NCBI RefSeq assembly: GCF_030272615.1
Contig: NC_081410.1
Span: 288,545,957 to 288,609,956 of the forward strand
Direction: 5' to 3'
Length of the DNA stretch: 64,000 nt
From: Cryptomeria japonica
Lineage: Eukaryota > Streptophyta > Pinopsida > Cupressales > Cupressaceae
A model generated the notes under the pieces. The model made no database searches and was not told the DNA's origin. It saw only the letters and a program-made list of their open reading frames with translations. This document shows, one piece after another, positions 9,410-20,023 of this stretch. Positions within the stretch are counted from its first letter, which is position 1. Each line of letters begins with the position of its first letter. The position numbers were made by a program, and so were the translations under genes.

Positions 9410-10640
9410 ATGGCAGATGAACAGGTGGGTGCCGGAGTAAATCACGCTGAGGAAGACAAGAGAGAGAGATGATGAGGACTCTCATCACTACCCAGCCCAG
9501 GATTGTTCAGACCTTAGACAGGATACAGGTTACCCTGGAGTGGTTGGAAGTGGACAAACACAGAGGCAGACGGAGTAGATCAGTATCTGTGGCTGGAAGC
9601 CAACATAGTCAGGGATCTCATACATCAGCTGGGAGCTCTCATCATTCCCCTAGGCATGAGAGACATCATACACCAGTTAGGGATAGACCATTACTTCCTC
9701 GGTTTATACCAGGTGAGCAGTCAATACAGGTAGAGCCACCAGAGGTGGATTTTCAGGATTCAGTCAGGGCGGCTACAACTGAGTGGAGAGCCCTACCCCC
9801 AGAGGATGTTTTTCCTTTTCCACAATATTGTGCACATTGTAGAGATACCGCCAGGTTCAGAGGAGACGGGGGCTATAGGCCTCAACAACAAAACTATGAC
9901 CTCAGTAGAGCTACTGGGAAGATCACATTGGCTACATATGATGGGACTAGTGGTACGAGTGCACGAGAATGGGTGCACAAGCTGGATATATATCTATCAC
10001 TGAGACCCATGCCTGAGAGTGATGCTATTCAGTTTGCTGTCTTACATTTAGATGGGGTTGCCTATGACTGGTGGCACGACAGATTGGTCACCCAAGACCA
10101 CGCCATGGTCCACTCCTATGCAAAGTTCACTAAGCGCCTCATTTCTAGATTTGACCATAAGGACACAAAGCTCTATTATAGGGAGCTAGCATATCTGAGA
10201 TAGATTGGGCATGCAAAGGCGTATATTAATGAGTTCAAGCGTATTGCAGTTATGGTACCTGATATGCCCCACAGGCGCATTGTGATGCTATTCATTGAGG
10301 GACTACAGGACAGGCTTAAGGGATGGGTACGTGCTTTCAAGCCGACCACTCTTAAGGATGCCATAGATGTGACATTGAGACTGGACACCATTCCTACTTC
10401 TTATCAGACAGATAAGAAGCCGTTCAGGGATTCACAACCTCCTTAGAAGGCCAATACCTCTCAGTTTAGAGATGGACAGAGAGCTAGACCTCCTAGGATG
10501 GACTAGGAGACACAGAATGATCTGAGAAGGAGGAAACTATGCTTCTCATGCAAAGAGCCTTGGGAGCCCGAACACCATTGTATGGGCAAGGGCAAGGTTC
10601 ATTTGATTGAGGTGACATCTGAGTTGGGAGATGAGGAGGT
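9410..10640 (+). pseudogene. Chromovirus A gag, broken
   Basis: The probable start is ATG 9410 (MADEQVGAG), with a frameshift near 9467; the longest frame then runs 9469-10200. The capsid domain includes WVHKLDIYLSLRPM, then YDWWHDRLV and SRFDHKD, typical of Retrotrans_gag. Stops TAG at 10201, 10444 and 10504 interrupt an otherwise colinear frame, each explicable as CAG to TAG. The nucleocapsid has a CX2C...HX3-4C finger, CFSCKEPWEPEHHC, at 10540-10581, of the spacing usual for plant chromoviruses. The acidic linker to protease follows. Confidence 0.9.
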
Positions 10641-11130
10641 ACCTGACATTGATGTTGAGGATTGTACAGAGGAGGTTGAACAGGAGCAACCACAGTTGGA
10701 GATAGACACCCCTGAGCCTTTGGTGTCAGCCAAAGTGACTATTGCTACCCTTTCCAGTTATCCCAGGTTTCACGCCTTTCGATTGAAAGGTACACTTAGG
10801 GGTCAGCGGGTTATTAGTTCTGTAGACACAAGCGCCACGCACAATTTTATTGATCATAAGTTAGTTGATAGGCGTGGGGTTATAGTTTGAGGAGTTTGGG
10901 GGGTTTGGAGTTAAGGTTGCAGATGGTGCAGTTTTGGGCTATACTAAACGGATTCCACAACTTAGTATTCAGATGGGGGATTATACTCTGACAGATGACT
11001 TTTATGTGCTTCCGTTGGAGGATTATGATGTGGTTTTGGGCATGCAGTGGTTATAGGGTATTGGGCGATACATTATTGATCACCATCGTATGCAGTTAGA
11101 GTTCCTTTCTGGAGGGAAGAAGACTATCTT
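10641..11130 (+). pseudogene. Chromovirus A protease region, inactive
   Basis: The retropepsin motif appears as VDTSATHNFIDHKLV near 10828-10872. The family has D-(S/T)-G-A, so the catalytic Gly is Ser here (GGC to AGC). A frameshift near 10890 moves to another frame, which continues with GVKVADGAVLGY and EDYDVVLGMQWL. TAG at 11054-11056 replaces a probable Gln, and another frameshift comes near 11130. Maturation of the polyprotein would be impossible. Confidence 0.85.
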
Positions 11131-12809
11131 TGAGGGCATCTTCAGATGGTGGGCCTAAAGAGGTGTCTTCTCGCAGGATGGAGACTATTATTAGACATAA
11201 TGATGTGACGTGGGGTACACATTGTTTTGTGAAGTCCAAAACACCTACACCTCAGGATAGCAGGGAATTTCATGTTGATATTCAGTCAGTGATGGATCGT
11301 CATGGGAGAGTCTTTGGTGACATACCTCCTGGTGTACCTCCAGATAGAGGGTTTGAGCATGGGATAGAGATGGAGGATGGAGCTAAGCCAGTGATTACCA
11401 CTCCGTATTGTCATCCTAGAGCCTACAACGATGAGATTGAGAAGACTATTCACGAGTTGTTGGACATGGGTTTCATTCGCCCGAGCTCTAGCCCCTTTGC
11501 TTCTTCTGTAGTGCTTGTTAAGAAGAAGGATGGGACTCTGTGAATGTGTATAGATTACAAGGCCTTGAACAAGAAGACAGTCAAGAACATATACCCTATT
11601 TTATGCATTGATGAGTTGTTGGATGAGCTTCATGGAGCTATCTACTTCTCTAAGATTGATCTTCGTTCAGGTTACCATCAGATACGTGTACAAGCAGAGG
11701 ATGTACACAAGATTGCCTTCCGTTGTCACTATGGACACTATGAGTTCTTGGTAATGCCTTTTGGCCTCACCAATGCACCGGCCACTTTCCAGTCTTGTAT
11801 GAACCATATCTTCAACAAGCAGTTGAGGAAGTCGGTTCTAGTGTTCTTTGACGACATTTTGATTTACAGTCGCACTTGGGAGGACCATCTCAGACATGTT
11901 GAGGAGGTACTTAGCATTATGGAGAGCCAGTCTCTATTTGCTAAGTTGTCCAAATGTGAGTTTGGACTTAGAGAGGTCTTATATTTGGGTCATGTGATCA
12001 GTGTTGATGGAGTGAACGTGCATGAGGAGAAGATTCAGATGATTCGAGATTGGCCCCGCCCTCGGAACATTACTGAGTTACGTGGGTTCCTTGGTCTATG
12101 TGCTTATTACATGAGATTTGTGAGGGGTTTCTCTCAGTTGGCAGCACCCTTGACAGACCTCACAAAGAAAGGGGCATTCAGATGGACAGAACAGGCACAA
12201 GGGGTCTTTGACAAACTCAAGGAGGTTATGAGCACTTGCCCAGTTTTGGCACTCCCTGACTTCTCGCAGCCATTTGTTCTGGAGTGTGATGCTTCAGGTT
12301 TGGGCATAGGAGCGGTTTTGATGCAGAACAGACACCCCATTGCCTATGAGAGTAGGAAGCTGCGAGATAATGAGAGATTGTACTCCACCTATGATAAGGA
12401 AATGTTGGCTATCATGCATGCCTTAGCCAAATTTAGACAGTATCTTGTTGGCAGCAAATTCGTGGTAAGAACAGACCACAATAGTCTGAAATATTTCCTA
12501 GATCAGACAGAGCTCAATGATCGACAACAAAAATGGGTGAGCAAGATTCAGGCTTATGATTTCGATATCGAATACATAAAGGGGAAGAATAATACTGAGG
12601 CTGATGCACTTTCTAGAAAACCCTCACTTGCTGCCCTATGTTCATTGAGCGAGATTTCAGCAGATTGGAAGGCTCAACTTTTAGTTGAGTATTCCAAAAA
12701 TCAGCATGCTTGTGAGGTCATGGATGGATTGGTAGTGGATGATAGATACAGTGTGGTAGATGACGTTATCTACTACAAGGGTAGGGTTTATCTTGTTCTT
12801 GGTTTATAG
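11130..12809 (+). pseudogene. Chromovirus A reverse transcriptase and RNase H
   Basis: Two frames separated only by TGA 11541-11543 (DGTL*MCIDYKALN, CGA to TGA). RT signatures: SKIDLRSGYHQIRV, FVMPFGLTNAPATF-like block at about 11755, and the catalytic FFDDILIYS near 11844 (YxDD variant FxDD common in gypsy). RNase H: LECDASGLGIGAVL at about 12283, YDKEMLAIMHAL and RTDHNSLKYFL, keeping the D-E-D positions. 421 codons are open from 11544, so this is the best preserved part. It ends with TAG 12807-12809, again a CAG to TAG type stop. Confidence 0.95.
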
Positions 12810-14120
12810 TTGAAGGAACAAATTTTGCATGCTTTTCATGATACTCCCACAACAGGACATCCAGGGTATGGTAAGACTTATTGAGCGGTCCGAGAGAGAT
12901 TCTCGTGGAAGGGTCTCAAAGATGACGTTTTGCGTCATGTTCGTGAGTGTATGACTTGTTAGCAGAACAAGTCGAAGCATACCTACCCCGCTGGCTTGTT
13001 ACAACCCTTGCCTATACTGGAACAAAAGTGGATAGGGATTTCTATGGATTTCATTACAGGTCTTCCTCGGGTTTAGGCTAAAGATTGTATCTATGTTGTA
13101 GTAGATAGATTAACAAAATATGCCCACTTCTTTCCCATTGCAGTTGATTTCTCAGCATCTCAGGTGGCTGAGCTATTTTTCAGAGAGGTATTTAGACTCC
13201 ATGGTCTTCCGAAGACCATAGTGAGTGACAGGGATAGTAGATTCATGAGTTCCTTTTGGCGGGAACTTTTCAGACTAGCAGGCATAGAGTTGACACCTAG
13301 TACTAGTTACCACCCTTAAATAGATGGACATACCGAGATAGTCAATAAGTGGATTGAGGGATATTTGTGCAGCTACGTGTCGGGGCAACAGAAGGCATGG
13401 GTACGCTAGTTGTATTTGGGCGAGTATTGTTACAATACTACACACCACATGTCCATAGATATGACTCCTTTCAGAGCTCTTTATGGTTACGAGGCATTAT
13501 CCTTCATTGATTTGGCTTTGAGTGACAGTAGAGTTCCTTTGGCTCAGGATTGGTTACAGGAGAACCAGGACTTCATGACATCTCTCAGGGAGAACTTACA
13601 GCATGCTCAGAATCAACAAAAGATGTACGCTGATCGGCATAGGACTGAGAGGACATTTGAGGTGGGTGAGATGGTTTTCGTACGCTTACAGCGACACCGA
13701 CAGAGCACCCTTAAAGGGTGGGGAGCTGAGAAACTCAAACCTCATTTTTATGGGCCATATAGAGTTCTCAGGCGCGTTGGAGAGGTTGCTTATGAGGTTG
13801 AGTTACCACCTGGTAGTAAAATTCATAATGTGTTTCACGTATCATGCCGGAAAAAGGCCCTTGGACAACATATTCCAGTATCACCCGATTTGCCTCCCAT
13901 GGATGAGGAAGGTAAATTGACTTTGGTTGCTGAAGAGATTCTTGAGGTGAGGGAACGACGGCTGAGAAGCAGGGTGATTCAGGAGTATTTGGTACGTTGG
14001 AGAGATCTTCCCATAGAGGATGCCACTTGGGAGGGTGAGTCAATTTTGCAACATCCAGCGTTGCAGTTGCTTGTGGGAAAGCATCTTCGAGAGGGGAGGA
14101 CTGTCATGTCCCCTCTTTAG
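12810..14120 (+). pseudogene. Chromovirus A integrase with C-terminal chromodomain
   Basis: One frame from 12807 to 14120 without frameshift, but with stops at 12882 (TGA), 12960, 13074 (TAG), 13317 (TAA) and 13407 (TAG). HHCC finger: GHPGYG...CMTC. Catalytic D ([10 protein letters not shown], about 13048), D (VSDRDSRFMS, about 13232) and E (DGHTEIVNK, about 13334) all remain. The GPY/F-type module is FYGPYRVLRRVGEVAYEVEL. The chromodomain, YLVRWRDLPIEDATWEGES at about 13990-14045, would target heterochromatin marks. The frame overlaps the PPT and ends 19 bp inside the 3' LTR. Confidence 0.95.
14089..14100 (+). other. Polypurine tract of chromovirus A
   Basis: GAGAGGGGAGGA, one base before the 3' LTR; it lies within the coding frame of the chromodomain tail. 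Confidence 0.85.
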
Positions 14121-15518
14121 CTCTGTCTAGCAGAGCCATGTGAGTCATCTTATTATGGGGTCTTGTAGGCTGACAGTGGTGGATAGAGACTCAGTGAGGA
14201 TATTTAGTGTTTGGGATTTGGTGTTATGGCAGTAGTAGACTAGTTTTGAGTAGTTCCTACATTTGTGGAGGCTATTCCTACTATTTAGGAGGTTATGACA
14301 GTATCCAGGGTTGGGTTTCCATGAGACTATTCCTTGGTTTCAGTTTCAAAAGATTTGGGTATGTTTCCTAGTTTCTAGGAGCATCCCTAGATTTTAGGGA
14401 TAAGATTGCTAGTGGATTCATGATTTCCGACTTCAATCACAGACAAGTGGCAGGTTCCGTTTCAGGCTTTTGGAGTCATTTGAGCCTTCTGCAGCTATTT
14501 GGGTTATATTTTTAATATATTTAAATATTTCCTAAGTTAGCGTTTAATTAATTAAATAAGGCTATGTTTATAGCCATTTTGGAGTAATAAGGGGTTTTTG
14601 GCTTCATCTGGATGCATATGCCCATGTGTTATAGCTTGTTGGAAAGGTCTTGAACTTTTCTAAATGTTTCCCATTTGTCAGGGACCCTTTTGATGAACGG
14701 AATTCTTTTATATTTAAAAAGTGGCGTTTTCTCTATACTTGGCGACCAAAAATGAGAAATAAGACTTTATAAGCCTAAGCGCACTTTTCATACACTTTTA
14801 GGGTTTGAGCTAGAGGGGAGGAGCTATAAGGAGATGGTAACCTAATTATGATGTATCTTTTACACATTTTCATCTTTGATTTGGAGAATTTGCTTTGGAG
14901 AGCGATTCAGCAGCTGGGACGAAAACCCTAGGGTCTTGCCTGTCTGGGACGTAGCCCCAACATAGTGGTTATTTGGTTCTTGCATTCAGTTTTCAGTGCC
15001 TTAGAGTTGGTACGACATCTTTTCTGGAGGATTCAGTGGTTAGAGTTAGGGTTCAACGTGGAGATTGGGGTTTCCATCTTGGCTTCACCTAACAACCGTA
15101 TAGCCGTACTTTGCATCCGTTTCTCTTCCCACGTGGAGCTATGTAAGAGCTCGGATGTTTGCCGCAGCCTCCTTCTTGATTACAGTATTCACTCTTCATC
15201 CAAGTTGGACTCATTGCATATTGTAATCTTCTTGGAATTGTTTGGAATCACTATCTGGATAATTATTTGATTTAAATAATCAGAAATCTGCTTGGTACGA
15301 TTTTGATCTGGCTGTGTATGAACATTTATTTCCAGATTTCTTTTCATGTACTTGTTCTTCAATTATTACTTGCTAAAAAGTATCAAAACATAAAAAGAAC
15401 TCAACCTTCTACAACTTCTGTCTATTTCTAGAAGATTATAGTAATAAATAGGAAATTCAATTAAAATAACTAAAAAAACTACAACAGATCAGCGGAGGGA
15501 TCCATCAGGGATCTTTCA
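14102..15518 (+). repeat. 3' LTR of chromovirus A
   Basis: 1417 bp, from TGTCATGTCCCCTC to GGATCTTTCA, matching the 5' LTR apart from a short deletion around position 110 of the LTR and scattered transitions. Followed by the target duplication AAGTG. Confidence 0.97.
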
Positions 15519-15523
15519 AAGTG

Positions 15524-16745
15524 AGCGAGAGATATGGAGATAGAGATAGACATCTTAAAGGCGAATTTATTGAATATCTTTAATCAAATGACATGCTACC
15601 TTGAGCATAACTTCTTAGGGACACATTGTATCCTTTAATTGTTGGTATGAGACGACTACTCAGAAGTTGGCTTCCCTCATTCTAACTCTATAACTTTTAA
15701 TTTAGTATTAGATTTTAAATTTATTTTGTTGTATGAATTAAAAAATTAAAAAAAAATAAAATTTTACAATAATTAAAATTTCAATAAAAAAATAATTGTA
15801 AATTAAATTAATTCTAATAACCATTAATTTTTTTATTTTTTTTCATAAAAAGACAGAAATAATTAAAATAAATTTCAAACCTAAATCTAAATTAAAAATT
15901 GAAATATAATAAACTAAATGCAAAATCCAAATATCTAAAAATATTAATTTAAAAAATTAACAATAAAAAAACTTAATTAATAAATAATTAAAAAAATTAA
16001 AATTAATTTTTTATTTATTAGAATTGGAATATTAATAATATGTGCTCCTTCAAGATACAACTAATATATTACAAACAATATCAACATTAACTGAGAGATA
16101 AATTGAATATTAAAATAAAAATTTCTTATAAAATTGAACTTATAATTAAATTTTTAAAATTAAAATTGTACCTCAAATAAAATATTAGAAATAAAAATAA
16201 ACTCTATTAAAATTGTTAAAACTTAAAGTTTAGCTTTCATATTTAAATTACGTAAAAACAGACTTAAAAAGTTAAAAATAAACTATGTATAGCACTTTAT
16301 TATAAGTGTATTTAAGAAGGGAATTCACAAATAATTTCCATATTCTAATGTTTTTTCTTTAAAAGTTACATGTAATATTTTGTTGTGTAAATGAGTATCA
16401 AATTTAATATAATCATCATAAATATATTGAAATTTTCAAATATATATTTTTTTCATTTAATTAATTTTAATATATTAAAAAAAATAATAAAATTATATAA
16501 TATGTATATTACATAAATTTTATGTTCAATTATTTGTACATATAATTTTTTAAAATTTTGTTTTCTATTCTATTAATATAAATGAAAGTTTTGAGTTATT
16601 TATATTAATAGAATAGGAAACAAAATTTTAAAAAATTATATGTAAAAGTAATTGAACATAAGATTTATGTAATATAATATTATACAACTTTTATTATATA
16701 AAAATTAATTAAATGAAAAAAACATAATTGAAAATAAATTATTAA
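15524..16745. other. Extremely AT-rich non-coding stretch
   Basis: After about 190 bp of continuing purine-rich host sequence, this is almost only A and T with AATTAAATTA-like words. No gene. It ends in the large palindrome listed separately. Confidence 0.85.
16452..16720. repeat. Large AT-rich inverted repeat (palindrome)
   Basis: The left arm, about 16452-16583, is repeated in reverse complement at about 16598-16720 around a 14-bp spacer. The inner 90 bp are nearly perfect (TATTCTATTAATATAAAT against ATTTATATTAATAGAATA), with mismatches and gaps outwards. A further copy of the right arm lies at 17411-17565. A fold-back MITE-like element or replication-slippage product is possible; no TSD was found. 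Confidence 0.85.
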
Positions 16746-16748
16746 AAT

Positions 16749-16832
16749 TATGGGGGTTGACCCCATAGTGCAACAGTTGTTGCGAGCTCAATGTTGATAC
16801 TAGGTCGTCAGTTCAATTCTCACGCTTGGCGT
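16749..16832 (+). repeat. Possible tRNA-derived SINE head
   Basis: After a perfect GGGGTTGACCCC palindrome, the sequence reads ATAGTGCAACAGTTGTTGCG and ends in CAGTTCAATTCTC at 16809-16821, which resembles the pol III B box (GGTTCGANTCC). The box A match is poor. A non-AT-rich body follows. Weak call; it could be an ordinary degenerate tRNA fragment. Confidence 0.3.
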
Positions 16833-16898
16833 TTGATAAAGAACAAAGATTGGAGAAAGAACGACGATAGGAGGATGGTGATTGCTCGACGACGGCAA

Positions 16899-16960
16899 GA
16901 GACGAGGCGTGGAGACTGAAGACGGTGGTGAGACGAGGCGTGGAGACTGAAGAGGGTGGT
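16899..16960. repeat. 31-bp tandem duplication
   Basis: GAGACGAGGCGTGGAGACTG begins at 16899 and again at 16930. The two 31-bp units differ by one base (GACGG against GAGGG). Confidence 0.95.
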
Positions 16961-17410
16961 TGGAGATATAGACAACACGATGAAGGCTAGCAGAGCAGGA
17001 GGATTGGACAAGCTAATAGGCAGAAGGATGGAGGTTGGAAGATGAACATGGATGTCATGTAAGGCAGAAAACAATCGCTACAACAAAGGTGTTAATGCCT
17101 CATTTCTACATGCTGGAAGGAAGATGTGGCACAATGCACAAAGGGGGTGAAGATAAGGAGAGGAGAAATAGGAGAGATAAGGAGGGAATGATAAGGAGAG
17201 GATAAATAAGTAGGAAGGAGAGATCAAGACGAGATTGAGGAAGAATGAAAGTCGATACATTTGGTCTGAAGTTAATCCGAGCATTTGAGGATGAGGCCTC
17301 TAAAAAATGTGGCCTCACTAGTTCATAGCTCTAGTCAAAAGCATTCACCATTACCAATTAAAAAAAAATAAAAAAATTATGAATTGCGATAAAGTTAAGT
17401 TTTAAATGCT

Positions 17411-17565
17411 AATATAATAGAAAACAAAGTTTTAAAAAATTATGTATAAAAATAATTGAATGTAAAATTTATATAATATGAATGCAAGACAACTTATATT
17501 ATCATATTTAATACATAAAAATTAATTAAATGAAAAAAATATACTTAAAAGTAAATTATTAAATT
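17411..17565. repeat. Second copy of the AT-rich palindrome arm
   Basis: AATATAATAGAAAACAAAGT followed by TTAAAAAATTATGTATAAAA and AAAATTAATTAAATGAAAAA repeats the right arm at 16598-16720 in the same orientation. Together the arms bracket the GC-richer segment 16749-17400. Confidence 0.75.
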
Positions 17566-19282
17566 AATTTATCAAATATTAAAATATAATTAATTTTATG
17601 AGTTCCCATGAAGTTAGTTTTTAAAAATCTGAAAAATTAACTTTAAGAAGGATAAGATTATGTTGTGGAATTCAATTTGAAATTGGTAGTTTTGAAGAGA
17701 AAACTGAGACAGATTATTGTTTTCGACTCCATAAAATAGGGATAATTTTTCAAAACAAGCATATCTTTTCACAGCAAATGACGGGAGGGTATGATTGGCA
17801 ATGGACCTGCAAAAATGAGAAAATGACCAATGGAAAACAAAATGCAAAACAGTAAACTAGAAAACTAAAAAGGAAAAATAAAATCGGTGGAAAATGATCA
17901 AACGGTTTCAAAGACTGATTATCTTACACAAATCTCCACAAAAACATGAACCGTTAAATTTAAAAATCAGGGTTGAGTTTAAATAAAAGACGCCTTTGGC
18001 GTAATAATCTTGCAAAAATTCTTAAAAGTCAGCTTACACATTACGTCAAACACTCAGTAGGGTAGCAAAGTAAACAATGTTTTTGAGTTCTACAATGTAA
18101 AACAACAACTTTCATTGATGCTCATAGACACTCTCACAAATAGTTTGGAATCACGGGAGAATTCACAGACATTTTAACAAAGGATTGCCATGCAAATAGC
18201 TGAAACCAACTTTCAAACATTCAAGACTAAAATTGATAAATTCTAACCTCTTAGCTGATATAGAAAATGATGAAATAATATTTCTAAGTATCTTGATCAG
18301 AAGGTACAAGAAAATGGAGCAGTGATCTTGACAAAACTTAATACGTTAACAGCTGAAACTGATTTACCCTCATACCATCGATAATGGCAGATTGATTTGC
18401 AAGCTTGTCTACCTCCTTATTCTTTCCCAAAGATAGCCACAGACCCAATAACCATTAGCCATTGTCCTGGAATCTACAGCAAGTTGGTACGACCAAGAAA
18501 AAGCAAGAGTGTACTCCACAAATTTATTATTGAAACACAAATCTTCAGTAAATTTGTAACTTCTAGCACTCATAAAATATAAATACCAAATTTGAAGAAT
18601 AATTATCTGTTCAGCACAAATTTTCAAACTTGAACATTTAGCTCCAATGTGAATCCTCCCGTATTGGCTAGGGAAGGTCTTTCACTTCCGAAACAAATAT
18701 TTACCTGAGGGTTTTTGTAAACGGTTTCCATAAAATATCAAATGCCAAGAATGAATGAAATGGGTCTCCTCAACCTCCGTTTCAAATTCTCTTTGGAACT
18801 TTCTAGAAGTTATATATAAAAACTAACTTTTTAAAATTATAATCCTTTAGCTTCTTTTAAGCAACTTTATATAATTTTTCTTTTTTAACTCTTAAGTCAG
18901 ATAATGTTTTCATTTTTAAATAATTAAATACAAGTTTTTTTTAAATTTTACTTTTCGACAACTTAACATTTAACTATTTAATCATTTAAATATTTTCCAC
19001 ACATCTAACCCAAGTTATGGAAAATCTTAAAATGGATCAAATATGAATTCCAATCATGTCAAAATACTCTCAAGTTCTTAGGATGAGGAACTTAATGAAA
19101 ACTTGTGCTTCCTAAAAATAGCAAACTTCTTCAAGAAGTTTATAGAGATATCCTAGAATGCTGAAACTACATCTGGGAAGTACCATTGGACTCAACCTGA
19201 ATTCTTGAACTCATTGCCACAATTAGAATTCTTATCAAATAAAGTTGGTATTTTCCAAGAATCTTGGAACTTTCCAAGAATG
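17566..19282. other. Intergenic stretch, no supported gene
   Basis: AT-rich, unique-looking sequence with short frames only. A short minus-strand segment near 18380-18480 is weakly RNase-H-like (KEVDKLANQSAII) and was not accepted. Confidence 0.6.
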
Positions 19283-20023
19283 TTTTTTTTTTTTTGATAA
19301 AAGTGGATAGAACCACTAAACTATATTAATTTTTAAAAGTTTTTTACAGTGTCTGGTTCAAAAAGCACTGAAGGGAAAGAACTAGTAAGAAAACCCTTTA
19401 GTATTGCTTAAGTAACACAAGCCTATTCTACCCAATACCAAATGCCCATTGGCATAGTACATCAAAAAACCAATCCCAATTACATAAGCCGCATTAGATA
19501 TAAAGGAAGCCGCCAACAAAAGCATATAGAAGGAAGATTAAAGTATGATCACCGAAGGATGCATATCCATTGCTGGCCAAAAAAACACCAGTCTGAACCA
19601 CTCCTGTCTATGAAACACAATTCTCCAAACCACTGGTTAGAATGATACCACATAGCAGAAAGGAAACCATAATCAGAGATCCTATCAAAATAAACATTGT
19701 GATCAAGCATAGCAGAACCCACACCAAAGAAAAGCCACACCAAATAAGGAGGTTGATGAAGACTACAACTATGCCCTTCTTTACTTCAAATAGTCCAAAA
19801 CCGAGGAAGGGATCTCATCCACACTTACCTCCCGCATATTAGCATCACTGTCAATGGCTAAGTTAGCCAAGAAATCTGCAATCTTATTCACTTCCCTATA
19901 ACAGTGGGAAATCAAGAAGGAATAAAAAAAATCTAATTTTTGCAAAATATGATCAAGTATATATTGTAATTGCCAACAATTCGACTTCTTTTTCATGACA
20001 CTTTGAATGTTGGAATGAATCAA
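19283..20023 (-). mobile_element. 3' end of a LINE-type retroelement with RNase H tail
   Basis: On the minus strand, 20023-19781 is open for 80 codons and contains SFLISHCYREVNKIADFLAN, the C-terminal HxxRExNxxADxLA block of the RNase H domain that ends plant LINE ORF2. The stop is followed by about 480 bp of 3' UTR ending TTTTATC and a poly(A), which appears as the T13 run at 19283-19295 on the plus strand. The rest of ORF2 is missing, so this is a 5'-truncated copy. The left flank carries an imperfect repeat of CCAAGAAT; no clear target duplication was found. Confidence 0.8.

Larger units (their letters stand above)
7829..15518 (+). mobile_element. Complete chromodomain Ty3-gypsy retrotransposon (chromovirus A)
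   Basis: 5' LTR 7829-9263, PBS 9265-9276, gag-pol 9410-14120, PPT 14089-14100, 3' LTR 14102-15518. Perfect 5-bp target duplications AAGTG lie at 7824-7828 and 15519-15523. The LTRs differ by an 18-bp net length difference and by many single changes, mainly transitions (about 24 in the first 400 bp), so the copy is old. Domain order gag, PR, RT, RNase H, IN, chromodomain identifies a plant chromovirus. Coding is broken by stops and a few frameshifts. Confidence 0.97.

Noticed and set aside
18378-18640. Minus-strand RNase-H-like relic (KEVDKLANQSAII)
   Set aside because: One short block only, no catalytic acidic residues or flanking LINE sequence seen.
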